A stretch of 9,017 bases of DNA from Anaerolineales bacterium (GTDB lineage: Bacteria > Chloroflexota > Anaerolineae > Anaerolineales > Villigracilaceae). The notes under the pieces were generated by a model. The model was not told the origin of the DNA, ran no database searches, and saw nothing but the letters and a program-made list of their open reading frames with translations. The stretch is taken from the NCBI GenBank assembly GCA_016789485.1, contig JAEURE010000088.1:1-9017 (forward strand), read 5' to 3'. Positions 1 through 6,430 of the stretch are shown piece by piece (the stretch's first letter is position 1; each line of letters opens with the position of its first letter). Position numbers and translations under genes: made by a program.

Positions 1-1026
1 AAGCCGCCCATACTCGACTCGGAAAAATGTGAGTCTTGCCTTGCCTGCTTGCCAATTTGTCCCGTTGGCGCATTTCATGCAGATGACGAAGTAAAAGACC
101 TTCTCACCTGCATCACGCACATCGAAGACCAGCCGGTTGAACTTCTCTGCGGGCTTCACTCCCACCCTGAAAACGGTGTGGATTCAGAAGCCATCGGGAT
201 TCAAATTCACGGATGCCTCGCAGGTTTGGGAACAGGCGCATTGCTCGCTCTCTCCGCTTTTGGATTGAAACGCCTCACCCTTCGCGCTGACAGTTGCTCT
301 GACTGTAAGTGGCGTTCGCTTCACTCGGAGATTCACTTGCAAGCCGAACGAGCCGCGCGCTTTTTATCTTCGTGGAATGAAGACATCATCATCACCTGTG
401 TGGACGAGATCGAAACGCCCATGGAACATCTGCTTTGGAGCGCAAAGAACCCGCCGCTCTCGCGACGTGACCTTTTCCGCATGATGGCAAAACAGGGACA
501 AGTCGCCCTGGCGCGCGCCATGGAAAACGGCGTGACTGCATCCAAGCGCCAGCCAGGACGTGACAGGTTGCGATTGCTTTCTGCGGTATCCCATTTACCT
601 GAGCCATCTTCAACTACCAGGTTGAATGAATTCGGATTTGCCACGCTCACTATTTCAGAATCCTGTACCGCCTGCAACGCATGTGGACGAGCCTGTCCCA
701 CCGAGGCGCTACACTTCGAGAAGAACGATGAATCGATGACCTACTCCCTCATCTTCTCGGCGCAAAATTGCATTGGTTGCAACCTGTGCGACCATGTTTG
801 TCTACCAGACTCAATCACACTGAATCATGAGCCGTCTTTTGAACAAGTTTTTGGCGTGAATGAAGCTCAGGTCGTGGAATCAGGCTCACTGGTCCGATGC
901 GAGCGCTGCAAGTCATTAATGGCGGCACGCGACGGTGTGAAGTTATGCCCTCTATGTGAATACCGCCGCGCTCATCCATTCGGCTCGATGATGCCGAAGA
1001 AAGTTTTACGAGAATCACACTTATGA
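1..1026 (+). CDS. 4Fe-4S ferredoxin-type electron-transfer protein, 5' end outside the window
   Basis: Probably carries electrons between a redox enzyme and partner proteins in the cytoplasm. The frame is open from base 1, and the codons before the TTG at 49 already encode part of a cluster motif, so the true start lies upstream; 341 codons are visible. In window numbering, Cys10/13/16/20 (followed by Pro), Cys222/225/228/232 (followed by Pro) and Cys257/260/263/267 form three CxxCxxCxxxC cluster sites. The third has Leu-Pro after the last Cys instead of Pro. Cys300/303 and Cys316/319 form a rubredoxin- or zinc-ribbon-like pair of CxxC knuckles at the C-terminus. The middle (about 50-110) has a Cys-rich alpha/beta stretch that loosely recalls the MvhD hydrogenase delta-subunit fold; this is a guess. 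Its stop overlaps the radical SAM start (ATGA), implying coupled translation. An internal SRRDLF at 154-159 resembles a Tat motif but is not N-terminal. Product class is secure; the exact partner is unknown. Confidence 0.85.
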   Translation, partial: KPPILDSEKCESCLACLPICPVGAFHADDEVKDLLTCITHIEDQPVELLCGLHSHPENGVDSEAIGIQIHGCLAGLGTGALLALSAFGLKRLTLRADSCSDCKWRSLHSEIHLQAERAARFLSSWNEDIIITCVDEIETPMEHLLWSAKNPPLSRRDLFRMMAKQGQVALARAMENGVTASKRQPGRDRLRLLSAVSHLPEPSSTTRLNEFGFATLTISESCTACNACGRACPTEALHFEKNDESMTYSLIFSAQNCIGCNLCDHVCLPDSITLNHEPSFEQVFGVNEAQVVESGSLVRCERCKSLMAARDGVKLCPLCEYRRAHPFGSMMPKKVLRESHL

Positions 1027-2348
1027 TCGCTGATGTAACAAAGTCCACTTTACCTGAGATCAAAAACCCTGCCCTGCGCGAGTATGCTAATAAGTACGTG
1101 CGGATCTATCAGGATTTCATGGAGCAGGTGAAGCGGATGGGGCTTGAAGTGGAAAGCGAAGACACTACTGCTTTGGTAAACGAAAAGGTCGAAGCACTGC
1201 GAAAAAAAGGGGCGGTCGTCCGCAACAACGACAAAAGCATTTATATCAATCAGATCTCACCTTCCTGCGTCGCTTGCCAGACGGGCACGAACAGCACAAC
1301 GTTTTTCATTTCGTTGAAATGTCATCGCGATTGTTTTTATTGTTTCAACCCTAACCAGGAAAACTATGAATATTTCCGAACGCATACCCGTGACGTGGTA
1401 AAAGAGTTGGATGAAATCCGCACCTCCAAAGCCGCACTTGGTCACATCGCGTTGACAGGCGGTGAACCACTCCTTCATAAGGAAGAGACATATCGCTTCT
1501 TCGAACATGCAAAGGAGATTTATCCCAATTCGCACACACGACTCTACACCAGCGGCGATCATATTGACCGCGCCACGTTGGGAGAACTGCAAGAATCCGG
1601 CTTGAAGGAAATCCGTTTCAGTATCCGCATGCATGACCTTGCTAAAGGGCAGACCCACACCTATGACCGCATCGCTCTTGCCTGTGAGTACATTCCAAAC
1701 GTGATGGTGGAAATGCCCGTTCTGCCAGACACATTGGAAGAAATGAAGGATGTCTTGCTGCGCCTTGAAGAATTAGGCATCTTCGGTATTAACCTGCTGG
1801 AGTTTTGCTTCCCATTGAACAACGTTGAGATTTATCGCGAGAAAGGACATAAAGTTAAGGCGCGCCCCTTCCGCGTGCTGTACGACTACTGGTATGCAGG
1901 CGGGCTTCCCATCGCAGGCAGTGAACTGATCTGTTTGGACCTGATCGATTTCGCACTCGAAAAAGGATTGAAACTCGGTGTGCATTATTGCTCGCTGGAA
2001 AATAAACACACGGGTCAACTTTATCAACAAAACAGCGGGCATCGCCTGCCCGCGCGCATCCATTTTTCGCAGCGGGATTATTTCCTCAAAACCGCCAAGG
2101 TCTTCGGCGAGGATATTCCCATCGTAAAGCAGACCTTCGAGAAAGCAGGCTATCACGAGTACATCCTCAGTGAAGAGCAAAGCAGCCTGGAATTCCACGT
2201 CAATAAAATCAGCAGCTTGAAAAAACTTAATGTGGACGTGGGCATTTCCAGCCATGTGATCGAGATACGCGAGAACGAGACCGTTCTACGCGAACTAAAA
2301 GTGGATGTCACCACTCCACAGACTTTTCGTCTATCAAAAGATATATAA
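1023..2348 (+). CDS. Radical SAM protein
   Basis: A radical S-adenosylmethionine enzyme of 441 residues: it should bind a 4Fe-4S cluster and cleave SAM reductively to a 5'-deoxyadenosyl radical. The diagnostic CxxxCxxC is at Cys100/104/107, with the aromatic residue before the last Cys typical of the family. A TGGEPL motif (about 145-150) marks the SAM-binding region. A preceding Cys82/Cys85 pair and further cysteines downstream (for example in the YCSLENKHTG stretch) may bind another metal or cluster. About 80 residues precede the core, and a C-terminal region of roughly 150 residues follows the barrel. The ATG overlaps the ferredoxin stop by four bases, so the ferredoxin could be its electron donor. 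It is followed 11 bases later by tatA. A maturation role for a Tat-exported redox enzyme is plausible, but the substrate cannot be read from the sequence. MoaA- or sulfatase-maturase-like function is not specifically supported. Confidence 0.9.
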   Translation: MIADVTKSTLPEIKNPALREYANKYVRIYQDFMEQVKRMGLEVESEDTTALVNEKVEALRKKGAVVRNNDKSIYINQISPSCVACQTGTNSTTFFISLKCHRDCFYCFNPNQENYEYFRTHTRDVVKELDEIRTSKAALGHIALTGGEPLLHKEETYRFFEHAKEIYPNSHTRLYTSGDHIDRATLGELQESGLKEIRFSIRMHDLAKGQTHTYDRIALACEYIPNVMVEMPVLPDTLEEMKDVLLRLEELGIFGINLLEFCFPLNNVEIYREKGHKVKARPFRVLYDYWYAGGLPIAGSELICLDLIDFALEKGLKLGVHYCSLENKHTGQLYQQNSGHRLPARIHFSQRDYFLKTAKVFGEDIPIVKQTFEKAGYHEYILSEEQSSLEFHVNKISSLKKLNVDVGISSHVIEIRENETVLRELKVDVTTPQTFRLSKDI

Positions 2349-2359
2349 GGAGAAATAAC

Positions 2360-2533
2360 ATGTTTCATCTTGGAACCCCCGAATTAATTATCCTGCTCGT
2401 CATTCTTGTGCTGTTATTTGGCGTGGGACGCATCAGCAAGATCGCCGCTGAATTAGGCAAGGGCGTGAACAACTTCCGCAACGGGCTAAAAGGCGACGAA
2501 GAACCCGTTGAAACCAACGAGAAAAAAGGTTAG
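2360..2533 (+). CDS. tatA: TatA, small twin-arginine translocase subunit
   Basis: TatA multimerises around substrate-loaded TatC to let folded proteins cross the cytoplasmic membrane. This ORF encodes only 57 residues. It begins MFHLGTPELI, a typical TatA opening with the Glu of the 'PEL' motif at the membrane entrance. A single hydrophobic helix of about 15 residues follows (roughly 9-22), then a Phe-Gly hinge (FGVGRI). An amphipathic helix with KIAAELGKGVNNFRNGLKG comes next, and the tail is short and charged (about 45-57). A strong AGGAG at 2348-2352, seven bases before the ATG, supports the start and overlaps the end of the radical SAM gene. TatC follows nine bases after the stop. It is shorter than the usual 60-90 residue TatA because the acidic tail is reduced. 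Confidence 0.9.
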   Translation: MFHLGTPELIILLVILVLLFGVGRISKIAAELGKGVNNFRNGLKGDEEPVETNEKKG

Positions 2534-2542
2534 GCGTTTTCC

Positions 2543-3337
2543 GTGAGCGTAGATGTGACTGCCGTGAAAAAGGGTAAACGCAATTGGAGCAATGTCTTTC
2601 GCGCATTTGGGCGCGCCCATAAGAAAGCCAGCGTCCAAATGGAAAGTTCCGCGCCGTTGCTCAGTCATCTCAATGAGCTGCGGATACGGGTCTTCAAAGC
2701 CTTTCTGGCGTTGATGATCGCCACCGGCGTCAGTTTCGCATTCTCCCAACAAGTCATCAGCTACCTTGCAATCCCCATCGGCGGGATGGCAAATCTTGTA
2801 TCTATTGAGTTGACCGAAAATATCGCCATCTTCATGAAGGTTTCGCTGCTGGGCGGCTTTGTGCTTGCTATGCCAGTCATCGTTTATCAGATCATGGCAT
2901 TCATCCTGCCGGGGTTGAAGCGCAATGAGCGCGGCTGGCTGCTCGTGATGGTGCCGTTTGCCACATTGCTATTTGCAGGCGGCGTGGCGTTCACCTGGTT
3001 CGTAATGCTGCCCACTGCCATCCCCTTCTTGACCGGCTTCATGGGCATCACCACCCAGGTACGTCCGGAAAATTATTTTGAATTTGTCACCAGCCTCATG
3101 TTCTGGATTGGTGTATGCTTCGAAATGCCGCTGGCAATCATGTTTCTTGCAAAGATGAAATTTGTCACCGCAAAACAACTCGCGAGTGGATGGCGCTACG
3201 CGACAGTGCTAATGGCGATCGTCGCCGCATCCATCACCCCGACGGTTGATCCTGTCAACATGGGCCTGGTCATGGCTCCATTGATGGGACTGTACGTCAT
3301 CAGTATCATTTTGGCCGCAATCGTCGGCAGAGGTTGA
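2543..3337 (+). CDS. tatC: TatC, twin-arginine translocase receptor
   Basis: TatC is the polytopic membrane receptor that recognises the SRRxFLK signal of folded exported proteins. Family hallmarks seen are SHLNELRIRVF near the first helix, with the conserved Glu for signal-peptide contact, and KVSLLGGFVLAMPVIVYQ leading into FILPGLKRNER, the first periplasmic loop and its conserved Glu. The LMFWIGVCFEMPLAI helix and the ASITPTVDPVNMG segment before the last helix also match. Six hydrophobic segments are visible. The 264-residue form starts at a GTG with only a distant AGG upstream and has about 32 extra charged N-terminal residues. An in-frame ATG at 2639 gives a 232-residue protein that begins just before the conserved SHLNELR region but has no clear Shine-Dalgarno. 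The start is therefore uncertain. It lies between two TatA/B-like genes, forming a tatA-tatC-tatB set. Confidence 0.95.
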   Translation: MSVDVTAVKKGKRNWSNVFRAFGRAHKKASVQMESSAPLLSHLNELRIRVFKAFLALMIATGVSFAFSQQVISYLAIPIGGMANLVSIELTENIAIFMKVSLLGGFVLAMPVIVYQIMAFILPGLKRNERGWLLVMVPFATLLFAGGVAFTWFVMLPTAIPFLTGFMGITTQVRPENYFEFVTSLMFWIGVCFEMPLAIMFLAKMKFVTAKQLASGWRYATVLMAIVAASITPTVDPVNMGLVMAPLMGLYVISIILAAIVGRG

Positions 3338-3338
3338 T

Positions 3339-3554
3339 ATGGACATTTTCGGAATCGGTGGAAACGAGCTGATCGTGATCATTTTGCTCGCCGCCATTAT
3401 CCTCGGGCCGGAACGGCTGGCTCGCTCGGCACGCGAGATCGGCAAGTTCGTCAAAAATGTGAAAGCCTATTTCACCTCCCTTTCCAGCGAGTTGAAAGCC
3501 GAACTTGATGTCCTTGACGAGATGGCAAAAGTCAAAAAGGATATTTTGAAATAA
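3339..3554 (+). CDS. tatB: TatA/TatB-family translocase subunit, TatB-like
   Basis: A second single-span Tat protein of 71 residues. It opens MDIFGIGGNELIVI with the membrane-entrance Glu, has a hydrophobic helix at about 9-22, then GPERLARSAREIG, then a longer charged amphipathic helix and a Lys-rich tail. GPERL after the membrane helix is characteristic of TatB, the partner that forms the receptor complex with TatC, whereas TatA proteins usually have FG at this point, as the upstream 57-residue protein does. It is much shorter than E. coli TatB, so a TatA-like role cannot be excluded. The ATG starts one base after the tatC stop, with AGAGG at 3329-3333 inside the end of tatC, so the two are very probably translationally coupled. 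It is the last gene of the left operon. Confidence 0.82.
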   Translation: MDIFGIGGNELIVIILLAAIILGPERLARSAREIGKFVKNVKAYFTSLSSELKAELDVLDEMAKVKKDILK

Positions 3555-3557
3555 ATC

Positions 3558-3577
3558 TCTCATCCAAATGGGTGAGA
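3558..3577 (+). terminator. Weak hairpin after the tat genes, possible terminator
   Basis: Bases 3558-3565 pair with 3570-3577 (eight pairs, one of them G-T) around an AAAT loop, four bases after the tatB stop. The position suits the end of the left operon. The bases that follow are not a T run, so intrinsic termination would be inefficient. It may instead protect the 3' end of the mRNA, and some read-through into the leader is possible. Confidence 0.4.
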
Positions 3578-3619
3578 TAGAAAATACCTCGGAATGATGA
3601 TGTAGAAAAACCTATCTGC

Positions 3620-3625
3620 TATTAT
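3620..3625 (+). promoter_or_regulatory. Possible -10 box for the leader transcript
   Basis: TATTAT matches the TATAAT consensus at five of six positions and lies in an AT-rich stretch before the structured leader, which would put transcription initiation near 3632. No convincing TTGACA-like -35 box is seen about 17 bases upstream (ATGATG lies there). The assignment rests mainly on position. Confidence 0.2.
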
Positions 3626-3634
3626 CATAAAAAC

Positions 3635-3795
3635 AGACGGAATATCGTCTCATAAAAAACAACTCCGATCCCTTTTGCCTAAAACGGAAGTTACGGCAAA
3701 ACAGACGGTCCCCGAAAGAGGACAAGGGTTTTTCCGGAAACGGAAAAGCCTCCCGACATCCCGCTCACAAACGGGGTGGAATTGAAAAGGAGCCA
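3635..3795 (+). promoter_or_regulatory. Structured 5' leader, candidate riboswitch (Moco-type suspected)
   Basis: The leader of the ECF/FmdE operon contains a chain of stems. A 6-bp hairpin lies at 3635-3640/3645-3650. A perfect 7-bp stem 3673-3679/3695-3701 has a loop that can form a mini-stem capped by GGAA. A short stem 3708-3711/3720-3723 has an inner C-G pair closing GAAA. A perfect 7-bp stem 3730-3736/3741-3747 is capped by GAAA. A 7-bp stem with one G-T pair joins 3757-3763 to 3772-3778. The Shine-Dalgarno GGAG (3789-3792) can pair with CTCC at 3750-3753 or CTCC at 3663-3666, and AAAAGG (3785-3790) is complementary to CCTTTT (3671-3676). These alternatives would allow translation to be gated. 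Multiple GNRA-capped stems and the link to fmdE fit the Moco riboswitch family as I recall it. TPP, cobalamin and FMN boxes are not seen. The riboswitch nature is fairly likely; the class is tentative. Confidence 0.55.
3788..3792 (+). promoter_or_regulatory. Shine-Dalgarno of the first operon gene, inside the leader structure
   Basis: AGGAG lies nine bases before a GTG start and decides that start. It is also the 3' limb of possible anti-ribosome-binding pairings in the leader, the feature that suggests translational control. Confidence 0.75.
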
Positions 3796-3801
3796 TAGGC
3801 T

Positions 3802-4353
3802 GTGCAACTTTCTAAAAACTCGCCTGGCGCTCTGCTGGCGAGTTTGATTTCTCCGAACAAAAATAAACCCAGGCTGTTATTAGTCACAGGTCCACGAGGG
3901 TCAGGCAAGACTCTCTGGTGCATGGATTTGGCAGGGCGTGCTCATGCGCGCGGACTAAATTTATGCGGGCTGGTTTCCCCATCCATTTTTCTAAACGATA
4001 AAAAGATCGGCATTGGTCTCAAGGATTTGAAGACCGGTGAGCAGAATCGCCTTGCCTATCGTAAAGGCGACGAGGAAGGTGATATCCAAACGCAGGATTG
4101 GCAGATGGTGGCAGAGACAATGGAATGGGGAAATTCCGTCCTTGAACGCATCGACACATGCGACCTCTTCATCCTTGATGAGATCGGCCCCTTTGAACTG
4201 GAACATGGCATCGGTCTTGTGGCAGGACTCGACATCATCGACGCAGCAAAGGATTTTCCATGCGCAGTCGTCATCCGCCCATCGTTGATCAAAAAAGCAC
4301 TCACCCGTTGGAGTTGGTCGGAAGTGATCGATCTCTCATCGGAGGTGTATTGA
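3802..4353 (+). CDS. THEP1-type P-loop nucleoside-triphosphatase
   Basis: A 183-residue P-loop NTPase of the NTPase_1/THEP1 type. The Walker A motif GPRGSGKT is at 30-37, after the hydrophobic strand LLLVT. A Walker B LFILDEIGPFEL is at 122-132, and the 'DEIGPFE' form is characteristic of this family. The gap between them carries the expected GLVSP segment. Known members hydrolyse NTPs in vitro without an agreed cellular role; some occur beside metal-cofactor and transport genes. The start is GTG, set by the AGGAG at 3788-3792. The stop overlaps the ATG of the ABC ATPase by one base (TGATG). As first gene of the leader-controlled operon it probably works with the transporter, for example by processing or activating the imported compound with NTP. 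That is inference. It has no signal peptide and should be cytoplasmic. Confidence 0.85.
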   Translation: MQLSKNSPGALLASLISPNKNKPRLLLVTGPRGSGKTLWCMDLAGRAHARGLNLCGLVSPSIFLNDKKIGIGLKDLKTGEQNRLAYRKGDEEGDIQTQDWQMVAETMEWGNSVLERIDTCDLFILDEIGPFELEHGIGLVAGLDIIDAAKDFPCAVVIRPSLIKKALTRWSWSEVIDLSSEVY

Positions 4354-5837
4354 TGATCAGCGTCCGCAATCTAACCGTCTCGTACGGAGCGAATTCAGTA
4401 CTACAAAACATCTCCTTCGATGTGAACGTGGGGGAGTGTCTTGTCATCACCGGAAGCTCCGGTTGTGGAAAGTCCACGCTCGCGCACGTGCTCACGGGGC
4501 TCATCCCCCACTCGATCCCCGCTCAAGTCACAGGTTCTGTTCAGATCGCAGAGATGGATACGCTTGCTTCTTCTGTAGATACCATCTCTCAAAAGGTTGG
4601 CATCGTCTTTCAAAATCCGCGCACGCATCTTTTCCATTTGTGTGTTGAAGATGAAGTTGCCTTCGGTCCGCGCAACCTCGGCATGACCGAAGAGGAAGTG
4701 AATGCACGCGTCGATTGGGCGTTGAACGCTGTCGGGCTTGTGGATATGCGAGAACAAAAACCCGCCACCCTCTCCGGTGGACAGATCCAACGCCTCGCTA
4801 TCGCCGCCGCGCTCGCAATGGATCCCAAAGTGCTGGTTCTTGATGAACCCACCGCCTCGCTGGATGTACCCGGCACGCATAACGTCATTAGCGCGCTTGC
4901 GACGTTGAAGAGACAGTATGGCTTGACCATCGTACTGATCGAACATCGTCTCGCCGAAGTGCGCAGGCTGGCAAATCATGTGCTCATTCTGGACGAAGGT
5001 CGCATCGCCGAGCAGGGATGTTTTGATGACGTGCTCCGAAATCACGCCACGCTCAAACAATATGGCTTGCGCCGTCCCACCGCCGAAACGCTCACCGATT
5101 GGTCTCGTCTGCTCGTCCCCAACGGACATCAGCCCGGAGATCAACGACCCTTGCTCGATCTGCATAATCTGACTGCCGGTTATGAAGGTCAGGCGATCAT
5201 TCGCGATGTGGATCTGAAAATTTATGCAGGCGAATTCGTCGCACTGGTCGGTGATAACGGCACGGGTAAATCCACGCTGGCGTTGGCGGCGGCGGGTTTG
5301 CTAAAACCCATTCACGGTAGGGTTACGGTTAATGGCACAGCCCATCCGCGCCCCGGCTTGGATATCGCATTGCTTTTTCAAAACCCGGCTGATCAGCTCT
5401 TCACCGACTCGGTGGATGAAGAAGTCGCCTTCGGTCCGCGCAACTATCGCCGGTTCGATGCGGACATTCACGCAAACACGCTCGCCAGCGCTGACCTGCA
5501 CCACTTGCGCGCGCGCCGTCCCTTCACCCTTTCCATCGGTCAGAAGCAACGCACTGCGCTCGCCGCGTGCATCGCGCTCCGCCCCGCGCTTGTCATCCTC
5601 GACGAGCCCACGCTCGGGCAGGATTGGCGTCACTTGCAGCAGTTAATGGATTGTCTTGAGTACCTTAACAAACAAGGGACTGCCATCCTGCTTATCACAC
5701 ATGATTACAAACTAGTTCATCATTATGCCAAACGAGTTATTTTAATGGAAAAGGGCCGCCTAATTCTCGACGGGAAGATTGCCCTTGCTTCGGGAAGCAG
5801 AATCCACGCTGAGGAATTTGCTCATGTCACATCCTGA
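4353..5837 (+). CDS. ecfA: Double-domain ABC ATPase of an ECF-type importer
   Basis: Powers an energy-coupling-factor importer; it fuses two CbiO-like nucleotide-binding domains in 494 residues. Domain 1 has Walker A GSSGCGKST at 34-42, Q-loop Gln87, signature LSGGQ at 140-144, Walker B ending in LVLDEP at about 161-166 and switch His198 in an EHRL context. Domain 2 has Walker A GDNGTGKST at 300-308, Q-loop Gln343, a variant signature LSIGQ at 393-397, Walker B VILDEP and switch His450. Both halves carry the EVAFGPRN stretch typical of ECF ATPases, and domain 2 has the LGQD form seen in ECF A' subunits. An upstream in-frame ATG at 4260 is rejected: the ATG at 4353 has GGAGG at 4341-4345, seven bases away, and overlaps the previous stop. 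The product pairs with the S-like and T-like membrane proteins downstream. The imported substrate cannot be read from the ATPase. Confidence 0.92.
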   Translation: MISVRNLTVSYGANSVLQNISFDVNVGECLVITGSSGCGKSTLAHVLTGLIPHSIPAQVTGSVQIAEMDTLASSVDTISQKVGIVFQNPRTHLFHLCVEDEVAFGPRNLGMTEEEVNARVDWALNAVGLVDMREQKPATLSGGQIQRLAIAAALAMDPKVLVLDEPTASLDVPGTHNVISALATLKRQYGLTIVLIEHRLAEVRRLANHVLILDEGRIAEQGCFDDVLRNHATLKQYGLRRPTAETLTDWSRLLVPNGHQPGDQRPLLDLHNLTAGYEGQAIIRDVDLKIYAGEFVALVGDNGTGKSTLALAAAGLLKPIHGRVTVNGTAHPRPGLDIALLFQNPADQLFTDSVDEEVAFGPRNYRRFDADIHANTLASADLHHLRARRPFTLSIGQKQRTALAACIALRPALVILDEPTLGQDWRHLQQLMDCLEYLNKQGTAILLITHDYKLVHHYAKRVILMEKGRLILDGKIALASGSRIHAEEFAHVTS

Positions 5838-6423
5838 TGCCCTGATCTGGGATGACCGCTACTCGAACGATGTGAGATGGCAGAGCCGTCGACCGCCACG
5901 CAGCCTGCTAACCTCGTACCAGAATCTTCTACCGCACAGCGGTCTCGTACTTGACGCAGCCTGCGGCACAACACCGACCGGATTGCATCTCGCCCGTCAA
6001 GGATGGCAGGTCATCGCCCTAGATGTGTCAAATGCCGCTTTACGCATTGCCCAGTCCGAGGTCCAGAAAGAGGCGCTGCCTATTTCCTTCGCGCTGATGG
6101 ACCTGACGAATCCGTGGCTGCCATCGAATCGATTCGACATCATCCTGAATTTTTATTACCTGTCGCGTCCACTTCTTTCCACATATCGCAAATCCATAAA
6201 GCGCGGCGGACTTCTGTTCTTTGAAACCTTCGTGCGCGATGAATTTATTCAAAACGAAGTGGACGGCAATCCGCACCACTATCTGGAACCGCATGAATTG
6301 AAAACTTCCTTCGCAGACTGGAACATCATTCACTATGAAGAAACCCAGCGCGCCTCGCGTTCAACGGAACGGCGTAACAGATCGCGGCGTATCGTGCGGC
6401 TGGTAGCTCGCAAACCTAAATAG
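5824..6423 (+). CDS. SAM-dependent class I methyltransferase
   Basis: A 199-residue methyltransferase expected to use S-adenosylmethionine in the cytoplasm. Motif I is VLDAACGTTPTGLHLA at about residue 42, followed by the acidic-end strand VIALDVSNAAL and the later FDIILNFYYLSRPLL segment. It begins with a WDDRY-type stretch like that of TehB/tellurite-type methyltransferases, and ends in an Arg-rich, basic tail. The start at 5824 lies 14 bases inside the ABC ATPase gene and has GAGG at 5811-5814; the in-frame TTG at 5779 is less likely. The S-component-like gene starts seven bases after its stop. A methyltransferase between transporter subunits suggests it modifies the imported ligand, or detoxifies a chalcogen or metal compound. 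The substrate is unknown. TehB-like is a resemblance only, not an assignment. Confidence 0.85.
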   Translation: MSHPDALIWDDRYSNDVRWQSRRPPRSLLTSYQNLLPHSGLVLDAACGTTPTGLHLARQGWQVIALDVSNAALRIAQSEVQKEALPISFALMDLTNPWLPSNRFDIILNFYYLSRPLLSTYRKSIKRGGLLFFETFVRDEFIQNEVDGNPHHYLEPHELKTSFADWNIIHYEETQRASRSTERRNRSRRIVRLVARKPK

Positions 6424-6430
6424 AGGAAAA

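Noticed and set aside
460..477. SRRDLF, a twin-arginine-like motif in the ferredoxin-type protein
   Set aside because: It is about 150 residues into the protein, with no hydrophobic stretch after it, so it is not a Tat signal.
1257..2255. Minus-strand ORFs opposite the radical SAM gene
   Set aside because: No motifs, no ribosome-binding sites, and the + strand protein is clearly real.
3639..3795. Cobalamin, TPP, FMN or c-di-GMP-I riboswitch
   Set aside because: None of the invariant boxes of these classes as I know them (for example a B12 box or the CTGAGA of TPP) is present. A partial resemblance to c-di-GMP-I (GAAA and AAAGCC pieces) does not extend over the aptamer.
4260..4352. Upstream in-frame ATG giving a 525-residue ABC ATPase
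   Set aside because: It lies far inside the NTPase gene; the ATG at 4353 has a good ribosome-binding site and begins at the family's usual N-terminus.
4401..5165. Long minus-strand ORF opposite the ABC ATPase
   Set aside because: It is a shadow of the coding frame, with no recognisable domain; the + strand protein has full ABC motifs.
5779..5823. TTG start extending the methyltransferase by 15 residues
   Set aside because: Weak start; the ATG at 5824 has a GAGG nine bases upstream and matches the normal N-terminal WDDRY context.
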